Source of the DNA: Mycoplasmopsis lipofaciens ATCC 35015
GTDB lineage: Bacteria; Bacillota_I; Bacilli_A; Mycoplasmatales; Metamycoplasmataceae
Direction: 5' to 3'
Assembly: GCF_000686585.1 (NCBI RefSeq)
Contig: NZ_KK365990.1
Location: 62,001 to 126,000 of the forward strand
Length of the DNA stretch: 64,000 nucleotides
Part shown: positions 13,612-25,617 of the stretch, piece after piece
Numbering within the stretch: the stretch's first letter is position 1
Layout of the letters: the number at the start of each line of letters is the position of its first letter
Notes under the pieces: generated by a model
What the model was told of the DNA's origin: nothing
Seen by the model: the letters and a program-made list of their open reading frames with translations, nothing else
The model's database searches: none
Position numbers and translations under genes: made by a program

Positions 13612-15798
13612 ATGGCTAAAAAGAAACAAGGTTTTTTTGAGCGATTAACAAATAAAAACGCAGCACAAGAAAATCAAAATCAACTTCAAAAAAATAAAAA
13701 AAGAAAAAGCGGAAAAATAATGATTTTTTCAGCTGTTTTAGCAAGCGCAATTGTCACAGGTATTACAATACCATTGGTAGTAAATTCAACTAAATCTAAA
13801 TATATAAAAGCATTACCTAGTGAAACTGTTGTATTTTCATTCACTGACCCTAATGATAAAACTAAAAAAATCGAATATACAATTAAAGATTTAAAATTAC
13901 AAGATCTTCAAAAGGATAGAAAAAATTTAAAAAAACAACTAGAACAAGTTAACCGTTTAGCGAAATTTTATCTTTATGAAAAAGAAGCAAAAGCATCGCG
14001 CGAATATCAAAGGTTATGAAATGCATCATTAAAACCAGGTGAAAAAACTAATGAAACTATTAGATTAAAAAGTATTGATGAATTGAAGGATTCTTATAGA
14101 AATAACTTATTGGATATTAAGAAAAATATTCAAAAACAATTTGGTTTTTCTAATTGAGAAACTCAATTTAATAGCCAACTTATTAATAACTATGATGGTG
14201 CCAAAACAATTGAAGAAGCAGTAGATTATCAAGTATTTAAAGACATTCAAAATGCAGCTTTGCGTCGTTTTAGACTTGAAAAGAATTTTAATAAAGAATC
14301 TATTGGCAGAACAGCTAATAGTGATATTTATGAATTGAATGAAAATGGTGAACCAGACACATCGAAAATTAAATACCATAAGGGCGATTTAGTATTTCCT
14401 TTTTATGTTAAAGATAAAAATTATTTCGAATTTAACGATAATTTTATGCCTTTTATGAGTGAAAGTTTCATTATGAATGATAAATATAAAAGTGCTGATA
14501 AATTTTTAGAACATTATTATAAAAATGATAATGCTTATATTATTTCGCAATTTACATTTCCGGGTATTGTGCCTAACAAAAAAACCAATGCTAATGAACA
14601 ATGGAATGTAGCTAAAGACACAATGAAAAAGCTAATGTTCTATTGACCTATTGATAGCAATGATATTGAGGCTAAATCTTCTACAACTATGATTAAAGAT
14701 AATTTTAAACCTTTTGATGAATATGTTGAATTAGCTATTAATAATAATTCAAATCAATTACCGCCCAAAGCTGTAACATATAGTACAATACTTACTAAAC
14801 TTTCAAGCGATGATGCTGATGTCAAAAATAATTGAGGAACAAAAGGTTTAACATCTCTACTAAAATTACTTTCAGATACTTCATCAATAGAAGAAGGAAT
14901 TGCAATTATGTCAGATGTATTACACAATACCAATGCATTGCCAGAAATAGATTTATTTAAAACTCTTGATGATATTCGAACATCTTTAGGCGTTGCTGCT
15001 CCTGATTTTAATGGTTTAACAACTAAAGAAGAAAAACAAGCAGAAGTTTCTAAATTTAACGAAAAGATTAAAAAAATGTTTGATGATGCTAATGAAGAAA
15101 ACAAAACAGGTTTATATAGCGAAGAATTTAAAAATAAAATCATTAAACCACTTTCACAATTATTTGAAACAGCAGATGGCAAAGTTCATTCTGTGTATAA
15201 ACTAAAAGATAATAACGATATTAAAGTTATATTAACAACAAAAGGGATTCAATTGCTCTATATTAAGAGTGTTGATGAATATAACTCTGGAGATTATAAA
15301 AAAACATTAATGAATATGTTGAAAAATGATTTTCAACTTGAAAAGAAATTTAAAAATCTATCTGGAGTACGTTACAACGCACTAAAAGTATTAGATGGCA
15401 GTTTAACTAATAATAATCTTGTAAATGATATTATGTTGCATGACTCTGATTTTGTGGAATATTTACTTAAACAAACTAATATCTATGCATTGGATAAAAA
15501 TGGCGAAATGATAAAAGATGAAACTAAAAATAAATATACACAAGAAATTATTGATTCGTTAATTGCTTATAATAAATCAATAATTTTAGGTGATAAGGAA
15601 CAACAACAATTAAATATTGTTACTTCACTAGATTCTTGAATGAAAAATAAAGCTAATAGTAATATTAATGCTGATTTTGAAATTAAAGATGATATTGTAT
15701 ATTTTGCAGACAATAAGCAACCAGTTTCTGGCGTAGATACACCAGCAAACAAGATTATGATGCAAAAACTAAAAGAGTTAATAAAGATATTTAAATAA
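13612..15798 (+). CDS. HinT-interacting membrane complex protein P80
   Basis: 728 residues. The N-terminus is charged and cytoplasmic (about 1-38), followed by one hydrophobic span near residues 41-62 and then a long hydrophilic, probably extracellular, region. No lipobox is present, so the span is an uncleaved anchor or signal. Identity rests on the block P80-P60-HinT, the gene order described in Mycoplasma hominis, where the two membrane proteins form a surface complex that binds the HIT protein. AAAGGAAG precedes the ATG, and P60 begins 13 bases after the stop. The large domain contains helical, Lys/Glu/Asp-rich segments; I see no enzymatic motif. Confidence 0.75.
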
Positions 15799-15811
15799 GA
15801 AAGGACATGAA

Positions 15812-17107
15812 ATGAAATTAAACAAAAAAATATTACAATTAGGTTCATTATTATCTATATCTTCGTTACCTTTGGTTGCTATTTCATGTGGTAAGGAAAT
15901 TAAAACGGTTGAAAAAATAGAACAAGAAAATAAACTTGCGCAATTGCCTACCGAATTGGATAAAAGATGAAAAACAATGACATTAGCTGCATTATATGGA
16001 GTTTCTTCTTCTAACGTATTAGATTTAGATGATGCTTTAATTAAAAAATTTGATGATCAAACCTCAGAATTTAGGAAGGATAATAATTTAGCTTTTGAAA
16101 TCTATGCAAGAGAAAAATTAAGCAAAGATTCAAAATATTTTGCTTCTAAACAAATTGAATGAAAAAAGAATGGATATTTTAGTCCTGAAGATGAAATTAA
16201 ACTTAAATTTTTGGGTTTAAACGAAATACCCACAAATGAAATGTTTGCTATTTATTGAAAAAATCAAGAAACAGGAATTAGAGATGAAATTGAAAAATTA
16301 CTATTTGTTAAAAAATATTTTTCAATTTCAACTAAGGAAGAAATTGAAAAAGTAGAAAGTGATTTTCAATATACTTCTAGTTATTTAAAATATGAATTGA
16401 AAAATTATTTTTTAACAAAATATGCTATGAGTAAAAAAATGGTGCAAATTTGAAAAAGATCAACAAAAGAAGCAGCGAATAGTGATGACTTTTTTATTAA
16501 AGGTTATCAAAAAATTGATGGTGTAGATAGTTTTAATCAATTTTTAGAATCTACTCCTGAATATAATAAAATGGTTAATTCTTTTGAAACTATTACAAGT
16601 AATTCTTTTGATAAACAATTACGTGGTTATGCTGGATTTGAATTAAATCCTTCATACACATTAGAATGAAGTTATGAAAATTTAATTCACAAAAATGCTA
16701 ATGAGTTTTCTGGTTTTTACGAACCAAATGGTGGAACACTTGTAAATGAATCTAATTTGAATTCAGGCTACAATCCATATAAAAATAATTCAAGTATTTC
16801 CAATGAAGCCGTTGTTGTTTATTTGAATCAAATAGCTCCTATTTTGGATAAAGAAATTGAATTGCCAGAGAATGTGGAAAATAAAAATAAAAAGAAAATA
16901 ACTAAATTACTTTCATTTGAAAAAACTATATACAAAGATAAACTAGATGTTTTATCATATGTATTTTATTTAAAAGATTCTGATTCATTAATTAAAACAG
17001 CTAAATCTGCTTTTGCTAAATTGGGTTATAAAATTAAATTATCAAAAATTGATAAAACTTTAACCGATGCTGTTAAAAATAGCGAGTTTGTAGTAATTGA
17101 GGATTAA
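15812..17107 (+). CDS. HinT-interacting membrane complex lipoprotein P60
   Basis: 431 residues. The signal peptide ends in a lipobox: ISSLPLVAISC, with Cys about residue 24 as the lipidated residue. The rest is hydrophilic and predicted outside the cell. It starts 13 bases after P80 with AAAGGAC as ribosome binding site and ends three bases before hinT, so the three are translated from one message. The assignment is by position and lipoprotein character, not by a catalytic motif. In M. hominis the homologous pair is implicated in a membrane complex with HinT (family knowledge). Confidence 0.75.
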
Positions 17108-17110
17108 AAT

Positions 17111-17446
17111 ATGAATGATATTTTTTTAAAAATTATTAATCGTGAAATACCTGCAAACTTTATTTATGAAGATGATATTTGTGTAGCATTTTATGATAAA
17201 TTTCCATTACAACCAGGACACTTTTTAGTTGTACCTAAAGTAAGAAGCAAAAATATTGTTGAGACAGATAGTGAAACAGCGGCACATTTAATAAATATTG
17301 CAAGAAAATTAGCTAAACAAGAAGTTTTAGATAAAAATATTCCAGGTTTTAAAATTTTAATTAATACTGGCGAGAGTGCGGATCAAACAATTTTTCATAC
17401 TCATGTTCATGTTATTCCTTACGCGAATAAAACATCAGACAGATAA
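17111..17446 (+). CDS. hinT: HIT-family purine nucleoside phosphoramidase/hydrolase
   Basis: 111 residues, the usual length for HinT. The histidine triad HTHVHVIP is near the C-terminus, and the N-terminal IINREIPANFIYEDD is typical of the family. HinT hydrolyses AMP-lysine and aminoacyl-adenylate-type phosphoramidates in the cytoplasm. GAGG lies six bases before the ATG, three bases after the P60 stop. The context suggests a physical partnership with P80 and P60. The hairpin that follows ends the operon. Confidence 0.92.
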   Translation: MNDIFLKIINREIPANFIYEDDICVAFYDKFPLQPGHFLVVPKVRSKNIVETDSETAAHLINIARKLAKQEVLDKNIPGFKILINTGESADQTIFHTHVHVIPYANKTSDR

Positions 17447-17447
17447 T

Positions 17448-17484
17448 AAAAAAGTAAAGCATTATTTTAGTGCTTTACTTTTTT
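17448..17484. terminator. Bidirectional terminator between hinT and the uracil methyltransferase gene
   Basis: The 14-bp perfect arms AAAAAAGTAAAGCA and TGCTTTACTTTTTT flank a nine-base loop. The stop codon of the minus-strand gene (17467-17469) lies inside the loop. Confidence 0.85.
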
Positions 17485-18792
17485 AAATATTGCTACACAT
17501 TCAATATGATGAGTTTGACAAAACATATCAAAAGGCTTAAGATAAATTAATTCATAACCATGTTTTAATAATATATCGCTATCGCGGCACAAAGTATTAG
17601 GATTACATGAAATATATCCTATTTCTCTAGGCTCTATTTGAATAATTTTATTTATAAATTGTGTGCTTAATCCCAATCTTGGCGGATCTACAATGACAAT
17701 ATTTATTTTATCTTTTATTTTGTCAATTGTTTTTATGACATCTCCTGCAAAAAAATAAGCATTATCAATATTATTTAATTGTGCATTATTTTTAGCATTT
17801 ATTACTGCGTTTGGGACTATTTCTAATCCATATACTTTGTGAACTTTTTTTGCTGTTTTTAAGCTTATGGTTCCAATACCAGAATATGCATCCAATACAA
17901 TATCATCATTTTTTAAATTTAAATTATCTAATAAGCAATTATATAAATTATTTATTTGAAAAGAATTAACTTGAAAAAAGCTATCTCAAGTGATTAAAAA
18001 ATCTATGTTATCTATTTTATCCTTTATAAAATCCTTATTATTAATATATGTTATGCATTTGTATTTATTTTTTATTTTGAAAACTTGTAATAAAGAATGT
18101 AAGTTAGGAAAAGCGGATTTTATATTTTCTATAAATGAGTTATCAATATTTATTTTATTATTAGTTTCTAATATTACCATTAGTTGATTATATGATTCAG
18201 AATATCTAATTGTTATTTTATTTAATTTATTTTTTGTTCCTATAAAAAAGTCATATTCGTTTATTTTTTGTTGTAATCAAATAAGAATTTTTTCAATTTC
18301 AAAATGTGCTAAATCGTATTTATTTTGCTCAACAATTTTGTGAGTATTTTTTTCATATAAACCAATAATATTTTTATTGTTGATTTTTTCTACAAAAACA
18401 GTTAGTTTATTTCGATAATTTCATTGTTTTTGTGATTGATATGTATTTTGCGTTTTATTAAAGTGGAGATTTCTAGTAAATAAATTATTAACAATATCAT
18501 ATTTAAATTTTAATTGATCAGAATAACTTAAATGCAGTAAGGAAGCTGCGCCTGTTTTTGCCAATTGTTTATTTTTTATGTCAATTCTTTGTGATGATTT
18601 TTTAATTAAATCAATTACTTTGGCAAAACCAAATTTACTATTAACCTTTTTTAGTTGGATATTTGCAACTTCATCAGGTAACATATTTTCAACAAAAATT
18701 GAATAATTCTCTATTTGAACTAATCCAAGACCTTCATAAGTTAATTTTGATGCTGTTACATTTTTTATTATTTGATTTTCTTTATATTGCAT
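17467..18792 (-). CDS. RNA (uracil-5-)-methyltransferase, RlmD/TrmA family
   Basis: 441 residues. The N-terminal TRAM-like beta domain (TASKLTYEGLGLVQIENYSIFVENMLPDE) is followed by the catalytic SAM-binding domain: VLDAYSGIGTISL is motif I, IVDPPRLGLS motif IV, and IGYISCNPNTLCRDSD carries the catalytic cysteine of the family. It makes 5-methyluridine in 23S rRNA (RlmD/RlmCD type) or tRNA. Whether the target is U747, U1939 or tRNA U54 cannot be told from sequence. There is no Shine-Dalgarno; a TAAAAT box about seven bases upstream suggests a leaderless message. Confidence 0.85.
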
Positions 18793-18894
18793 AAAATTAA
18801 TTTTACATTAATAAAATATAAAAAAATATAAATCTTCATTAAGGTTATAGTTTTTTAATATTTGGTTTTATTTACTTACATTAGGTATTAAATA

Positions 18895-18919
18895 AAAAGA
18901 CCCTAAAAAAGGTCTTTTT
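18895..18919 (-). terminator. Orphan terminator hairpin
   Basis: The arms AAAAAGACC and GGTCTTTTT flank an eight-base loop. No protein gene ends here on either strand; the nearest upstream plus-strand transcript already ended at 17484. It therefore points to an untranslated transcript arriving from the right on the minus strand. Confidence 0.7.
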
Positions 18920-19085
18920 ATTTAAGATTAACATATAAGATAATTTGAAATTAAAAAGATTCGCGCACAAAACTTTTTTCAATTATTTTTTCGAAAGGAG
19001 TCTATATACTCTTAAGCAACCCATCCCTTTGGACTAGGTAACAGTTCAACTAAGGAACTCATCAATATCATTTTAATTGAAAAAA
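18895..19085 (-). ncRNA. Candidate small structured RNA, family not recognised
   Basis: This gap between rpmG and the methyltransferase is less AT-rich at 18960-19070 than its surroundings and has short complementary elements: AGTTC with GAACT (19045-19065) and AAAGG...GAGT with ACTC...CCTTT (18998-19042). It ends in the orphan terminator at 18895-18919 if read on the minus strand. I compared it by eye with SRP RNA, tmRNA, RNase P RNA, T-box and common riboswitch cores and found no match. The strand is inferred from the terminator. A plus-strand leader for rpmG is the alternative. Confidence 0.35.
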
Positions 19086-19208
19086 AAATAAATCAAAGAA
19101 ATTTTTTAGAAATATTTATTTATATTCATTTTTTATTAAAAAATTCTTATTAAAATAGACAACTTCTATATAATAGTAAAAGATTTTCACAAATTAATAG
19201 GAGGACAT

Positions 19209-19361
19209 ATGGCAAGAGAAGGATTCACATTTTTCTGTACAGAATGCAAAATGGAAAACTACATTAGCAAAAAAAATAAGAAAAATCACCCTGAAAAAGT
19301 GGAATTAAAAAAATATTGTGGTAAATGCAATACACATACTAATCACAAAGAAAAAAAATAA
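19209..19361 (+). CDS. rpmG: 50S ribosomal protein L33 (bL33)
   Basis: 50 residues. It is the zinc-ribbon form of L33, with two CxxC pairs (FFCTEC and KYCGKC), followed by a basic tail. It binds the large ribosomal subunit near the E site. AGGAGG about eight bases before the ATG fixes the start. A TATAAT-like box (about 19171) lies upstream, and a hairpin terminator follows, so the gene is monocistronic. Confidence 0.95.
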   Translation: MAREGFTFFCTECKMENYISKKNKKNHPEKVELKKYCGKCNTHTNHKEKK

Positions 19362-19378
19362 TATTATTAATAATGAAG

Positions 19379-19401
19379 CTACCAAAGTTGGTAGTTTTTT
19401 T
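19379..19401 (+). terminator. rpmG terminator
   Basis: CTACCA, four-base loop, TGGTAG, then seven T. It lies 18 bases after the rpmG stop. Confidence 0.85.
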
Positions 19402-19409
19402 AATAATGT

Positions 19410-19443
19410 AAAAAACCTGCACCATTTTACAATAGCACAGATT
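19410..19443 (-). terminator. Terminator of the dnaE-exonuclease pair
   Basis: On the minus strand AATCTGTGC pairs with GGTGCAGGTT using three G-U wobbles, followed by six T. It begins directly after the exonuclease stop codon (19444-19446). Confidence 0.6.
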
Positions 19444-20328
19444 TTAATATATAAAAAATTTCTTTAGAACAGTTATTAAGTTATAGTCTTCTAATATTTT
19501 AGAACCTTCTTTTTCATTAATATTTATTTTATAATCATTAATATTTAGATTCATATTAACATTTCTATTTAATAAGGCAAGTTCCTTACATAAAAAGCCT
19601 TCACTTTTACCATTTATTAATTTTTCTTTAATTTTACCTTTTATGGAATCAATATTTTCATATATTTCTTCTAACGAATGAAATTCATTGATTAATTTTA
19701 TAGCACCTTTTGTTCCTATTCCAGGAATACCTTTTAAATTATCTGAAGCATCACCTGCAATACCCTTAAAATCTGGTATTTGTCATGGTTCTATGCCCAT
19801 TAAATTTTTAAAGTTTGTATTATTAATCAATTCAAAACCCGTTGTATATGAACTGGTTTTCATTACTTTTAATATACTTGTGTTTTCATTGACAAGTTGT
19901 AATAAATCCTTATCTTTTGAAAAAATATAATTGTAAGTATTTTTATTTTGAGCTAAAGTTGCAATTAAATCATCAGCTTCATCACCTACTTGCTCAAATC
20001 ACTTAATATTCATTTTAGTAAGAATTTTTTTTATTAAAGTAAATTGTTCAAAAATAATTTCAGGCGCTTTAATTCTACCTGCTTTATATTCTGAAAATTT
20101 TTCGTGTCTTTTAGTTTTACCAAATGCATCAAAAGCTATAAAGAGATATTGTGGTTTTACTTCCTTAATAAGTTTAAACAATGTCATTAAAAAAACATGA
20201 ACTCCATTGGTTGTTATTCCTTGTGGAGAATGCATTAACTTTTGTTCATTATATGGATTATAAGAGGCATAAAAAGATTGAAACATCAAAAAATTTCCAT
20301 CTATTAATAAAAAAGGTTCTTTTTTCAT
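19444..20328 (-). CDS. 5'-3' exonuclease (PolA N-terminal-type flap nuclease)
   Basis: 294 residues: a stand-alone version of the 5' nuclease domain of DNA polymerase I, as found in mollicutes without a full PolA. The metal-binding acidic residues are in LLIDGNFLMF, FIAFDAFGKT, GDEADDLIA and FSKDKDLLQL, and the helix-hairpin-helix is DNLKGIPGIGTKGA. It removes RNA primers and flaps during lagging-strand synthesis and repair. Its ATG overlaps the stop of dnaE by one base (TAATG), so translation is coupled to the polymerase. Confidence 0.93.
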
Positions 20329-23252
20329 TATTTTATTTCCTTTCAGTCTTCAATCTTTAATTTATTAGATCTTGTATTATATGAAACATGTAATTCAATA
20401 ATGTCATTTATTTTTAAAGGAGAATATTTATTATAAAGTTTTTTATTTATAAAAAATTCTACTCTAGTTGAACTATCCTTAACAATAATTAAGAAAAACT
20501 CTTTATTTTTAAATAGTTTAATTTCTACAACTTGAACTGCGCATTTTTCAATCTTATTACTTTGAATATCTTTTAATTTGTATTTATAATTTTTTTCATA
20601 TTTTGAAGTAGGAAAAACATTATATGTTTCACCTAAATAAAATAATTCTTTATCCATTTCATAATTTATGTCAATATCCTCACTATTTTCAAATGATAAA
20701 TTTAAGTAACCCATATTATTCAATTTATCATATGCCTCTTTAAAAGAATTATAGTTTTTAACAAGGTTATAAATATCTTGTATTTGATTAAAGACATTCT
20801 CAATATGTTTAATATTTCCAAAATTTCTAAAACAATTTGCACTAATTAGAATTTTAATTTGGTTATCTGTTAATCCAGCGAATTTTAATCTCATTAATAT
20901 TTCGGTTATATTTTGTGGATAAAAACCATTATCTTGAATATCTTTTAGTATTTTATTAATTCCTTCATTTCCAAAATTTTTGATCATTGTGAATGGTAAA
21001 TACAATTCATTATTATATATTCGACATTTATTAAGTGATTTTGTTATTTCTGGAGAATGAACGATATAATTCATACTTTTAATTTCGGCAGAATATTTGT
21101 TTATAGTTGCTTGAGCTCCAGCACAATTTGAAATTAATGAACTATAAAATAGTAAAGGATAACGAGATTTATAATATGCCATTTTCATTGTTATGTAAGC
21201 ATAACAAACCGCATGAGATTTATTAAAACCATACAAAGCAAATTTTTCAATATTATTGTAAATATCATTAATGATTTTTTCTTTTATTCCTTTTTTTAAG
21301 GCATTTTGAAAAAATAAATTTCTATACAATTGAATATCCATTTCCTTTTTTTTGCTTATTGCACGTCGTAATATATCTGCTTGACTATAAGTTAGACCAC
21401 CTATTTTTTGAGCAATTTGCATTATTTGCTCTTGATAAACTATAATTCCATTAGTAGGTTTAACTATTTCGTCATATTCTGGATGAATTTGATCCATTAG
21501 TTTAGGATTTTTTTTAATTTTTGCATATTCACTAATATATGTTTTTGGTCCAGGTCTAAATAGCGAAATTATGGCATACAAGTCTTCAAAACTTTCTATC
21601 ATAACCTTTTTTATTGTGCTTTTCATTCCATTAGATTCTAATTGAAAAAGACCTTCTGTAAATCCCATATTTAACATTGCAAATGTTGTTGGATCATTTA
21701 ATTCTTGCGCATTGTTTTTAACTAGTAAATCAAAATGTTTTTCATTTTCAATATTTTCTTCAATCATTTTTATTTCTGTTAGCGTTTTAAGGCCTAGTAA
21801 ATCAATTTTTAATAACCCAAAATCTTCTATATAATCCATTGTTAATTGAACTTGTTGAAAATCATCAACATTACTCAATGAGGTTGGTGCGATATTTACA
21901 ATTGAATCGTTTGCAATAATAAAGCCTGCCGCATGAAAACTTTGTTGACGTGGTAAATTTTGAATTTTTATAGCATGTTTTAATAAAACTAATCCTTTGT
22001 TATCATCTATTTGATCGATAGCAACCTTAAATGCTAAGTTTTTTTGATATGCATGTTCTAAGTCGTTTTCACGTTCCAACAATTTACAAATATTATTAAT
22101 TATTCCTAATGAAATATTTAAAACTCTTCCTATATCTCTTATAGCCATTTTAGGACCTATTGTTTGAAAAGTTGAAATTAATGCAGTATTTTTGCTTCCA
22201 TATTTTTCTTTTAAATAATTAAATACTTCATTTCTTCTATCATCTTGAATATCAATATCAATATCAGGTCATGAAACACGATCTGAATTTAAAAATCTTT
22301 CAAATAGTAAATTATATTTAAGAGGATTAATTGTGGTTATATTTAATAGATATGAAATTAAAGATCCAGCAGCACTACCTCTACCTGGTCCTATTGCAAT
22401 ATTTTGTTTTTTAGCTCAATTAACTAAATCTTGAATTATTAAAAAATAATCAATATATCCCAATTTCTTAATAACATCAAATTCATAATTTATTCTTTCA
22501 ATAAAAATATTTTTATAAGGCAGTAGTTCTTTTTTATTGTTTTCAATAGATTTTTCAATTAATTCAATAAATATTTTTTCGCTATTTTCCCTATCAAATT
22601 TTGGTAATTTTAACTCTTTTTTAGGAAAAACAACATTACATTGTTTTACTATATTGTTAATTCTTTCGGTAATAATAGAATTAACTTCTATATCTATAAA
22701 ATAGTCATTATAATAATTTTTATCTATGGTGTTTGAATTGAGTTGTTGTAGAATTTTAAGAGTGTCGTTATCTTCTGAATATAATACTTTATTGGTTTTA
22801 ATTTTGATTGCATTATTTATTGAAACGTCTTCGCTATTTATAAAATAATTTTGATTTTTAAATTGTAAATTTTGTTGGTTTTGAGCATAAAAACCTAATG
22901 TTGGATGATCTAAAACAAAAATATTTTCATCATCTAATTCAGTAATTTCAAGCGGTTGAGACTTACTTTTTCTTAGTATAAGATTGTTAATTTTTTGATA
23001 TCCTTTATAATTTTTGGCTAAAAGTATAAAGCGATATTTATCAACATCTAGATCCACGCCAATAATTGGTTTTATGTTGAATTTTTTACATGATTTTAAA
23101 AAAATACCAAGACCAAACATATTATTATGATCAGTTAAACAAACTGCTTCTAAGCCATTTTCCTTACTCTTTTTTACTAATTCTTCAACTTTAATTAGTG
23201 AATCTAAAAATGTATATTCTGTGGTATTGTATAAATTAATAAATTTGTTCAT
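20328..23252 (-). CDS. dnaE: DNA polymerase III alpha subunit, DnaE type
   Basis: 974 residues, shorter than the roughly 1160 of E. coli because the C-terminal tau/beta-binding part is reduced. The order is a PHP domain at the N-terminus ([15 protein letters not shown]), the catalytic palm with PDIDID at 329-334 holding two of the active-site aspartates, the fingers ([20 protein letters not shown]), a helix-hairpin-helix region, then an OB domain with [11 protein letters not shown]. It is one of the two replicative polymerases of mollicutes, the other being PolC. The start is leaderless: TATAAT (23259-23264) ends six bases before the ATG. It is coupled to the exonuclease gene by a one-base overlap. 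Confidence 0.95.
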
Positions 23253-23299
23253 GTATTTATTATAGTTTATATATTTATAATCAACAAATTTTAAATAAA

Positions 23300-23322
23300 A
23301 AAACAGCGTTAATTGCTGTTTT
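23300..23322 (-). terminator. tex terminator
   Basis: AAAACAGC, seven-base loop, GCTGTTTT; on the minus strand a T run follows. It lies eight bases after the tex stop. Confidence 0.8.
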
Positions 23323-23329
23323 AATTTAA

Positions 23330-25489
23330 TTATTCATAAATTAATTTAGCTTGTATTCTATCTCTCTTAATATCAATATCTAAGATTTGAATTTTGACAT
23401 TGTCACCGGCTTTTAAAATTTCACTCGGGTGTTTAATATAATCATCTTTATTTTTTTTCATATTCGAGATATGAACTAATGCAGCTTGTTTGAGTCCAAT
23501 ATATACAAATGCTCCAAAATCGGTTATATTTTGTACTGAACCATCAATAATCATTTCTGGTTTTAAGTCTTTAATATCTAAAATGTCATCTTTTAATATA
23601 TATCCATCTTTATCATCACGAATATCTTTTGTGGGATTTAACAAGGAATCAATAATTAATTTAATGTCAAACTCATTTGAATCAAATTTTATTGCCAATT
23701 TTTTAATATCTTGTTTTTTGATTTTGTCCACATCCATATTATTTAAATCTAATTTTAAATAATTAACAATTTTCTCTGCTAATGCATAAGATTCAGGGTG
23801 TATAGATGTTCTATCGTAAAAATTTTCTGAATCATGAATTCTTAAAAATCCTATAGATTGTTCATATGCTTTTGGTCCTAAACCTTTTACTTTTTTTAAT
23901 TCTTCTCTATTCTTAAATTTTTTATTTTCTTCTCGATAATTAACAATATTTTCAGCAATTTTTTTTGAAAGACCTGAAATATAAGTCAAAATTTCTTTTG
24001 TTGCAGAGTTCAAATCAACTCCAACTTTATTAACAACTTTATCTACCTTAAAAGCTAATGATTTAGATAATTCTTTTTGATTGACATCGTGTTGATATTG
24101 ACCAACGCCAATAGCTTTTGGATCAATTTTAATTAATTCATTTAGAGGATCTTGAAAACGTCTTCCAATATTAATAGCTGAACGTTCTTCAACACTAAAA
24201 TCAGGAAATTCCTCATTTGCTAATTTTGAAGCAGAATAAACACTTGCACCAACTTCACTAACAACAGCATATGATAATTCTTCATTCATATGTTGGGAAT
24301 CTTTTTTTCTTTCTTTAATTAATTTTGCAATAAATTCTTCAGTTTCTCTTGAAGCTGTTCCATTACCAATTACTATAATATTTACTCTATATTTATTAAT
24401 TAGATTATTAACAATTTTTTTAGCTTGTTCAACATGGTTACGTGGTGGTGTTGGATAAATTATATTTTTGTCTAAAAATTTACCTTGTGAGTTTAAAATT
24501 GCAATTTTGCAGCCATTTACAAAAGCGGGATCAATTGCCATTACTGTTTTGTTTTTAACAGCGGGTCATAGTAACATATTTTCTACATTATCAGCAAATA
24601 ATTGAATAGCTTCTTTTTCCGCTCTTTCAAATAAATCTCTTTTAATTTCTCTAACAATAGAAGGAAAAATTAAATGATCTAATGAATAAATTAAAGATTC
24701 ATTAATAATTTTTCCAGTTCTTTTTATTTTAAAGTATTTATTGTTTAAATCATATTGAATTTTTTTTACATTATATGTCAAATCATAATTTAGAATTTTT
24801 TTATCCTCGCCCCTTGTTACTGCTAAAATTCTATGGTTTGGAATATATTTAATTTTTTCTTTATATTCATAATATTGTGCAAAAACTTCTTTTTCATCTA
24901 TTGCATTTTTTTTCTTATTGGATACAACAAAACCAAAGTCAACAATTTGATTTTTAACATATTCACGTGTTTCAACATCTTGAGACATAATTTGACTAAT
25001 AATATATTTTGCTTGTTCGATTGCAAAATCTACTGTTTCAACCTTATCGTTTAAGTATTTTTTTGCTTCGAAATAAGGGTTAAAGTTTTCATTAGTAGTT
25101 TCAAGAATCATTTTAGCTAATGGCTCTAATCCTAATGCAATAGCATCGCTAGCTTTTGTTTTTTTACCAACTTTAAATGGCTCATAGATATTTTCAACTT
25201 CAGCTTTTGTAGAAGCTTTTTTAAGCTTATTTTCTATCTCAGGTGTTAATAATTCTTTTTCTTTAAGGATGTTGATTATTGCTTCTTTTCTTTTATTTAG
25301 TTCTACATCATATATATAATAATCATTAATTTTTTGAATGATTTCTTCATCCAAACCATTTGTAGCACCCTGACGATAACGCGCAATAAATGGAACAGTT
25401 GCTCCCTCATTAATTAAATCAAGAACAGTTTGAACTTGCTCTTCTTTTATTTCTAATTTAACGGCAACATTTTTTATTGATATATTCAT
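23330..25489 (-). CDS. tex: Tex family RNA-binding transcription accessory protein
   Basis: 719 residues, the usual length. The order is an N-terminal helical domain (ATVPFIARYRQGATNGLDE), a YqgF/RuvC-like domain (MAIDPAFVNGCKIAIL), a helix-hairpin-helix domain (KVKGLGPKAYEQSIGFLRI) and a C-terminal S1 domain (IDGSVQNITDFGAFVYIGL). Tex binds structured nucleic acids and associates with transcription and RNA decay machinery. AGGAG before the ATG fixes the start. It is monocistronic, with a terminator at its end and a divergent HAD gene upstream. Confidence 0.93.
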
Positions 25490-25617
25490 TTTTTACTCCT
25501 AGAATATCATGATAATGATAATTTAATATTTATTATATTTTATTATTTAATATCTGTTTATAACATTTATTTAGTTTTTATTTCATAATGATAATAAAAC
25601 AATATAATTTAAACATA

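Noticed and set aside
14754-15182. Minus-strand 142-residue Ser/Ala-rich frame
   Set aside because: Fully inside P80 in the antisense frame, without ribosome binding site; a composition shadow.
15567-15848. Minus-strand 93-residue hydrophobic frame
   Set aside because: It is antisense to the P80 C-terminus and P60 start, which are in a well-supported operon; the hydrophobicity is a shadow of Lys/Asn-rich coding.
18895-19085. SRP RNA, T-box or another known RNA family
   Set aside because: The SRP tetraloop and asymmetric-loop sequence, the T-box UGGN region and known riboswitch cores are all absent, so I report only an unnamed candidate.
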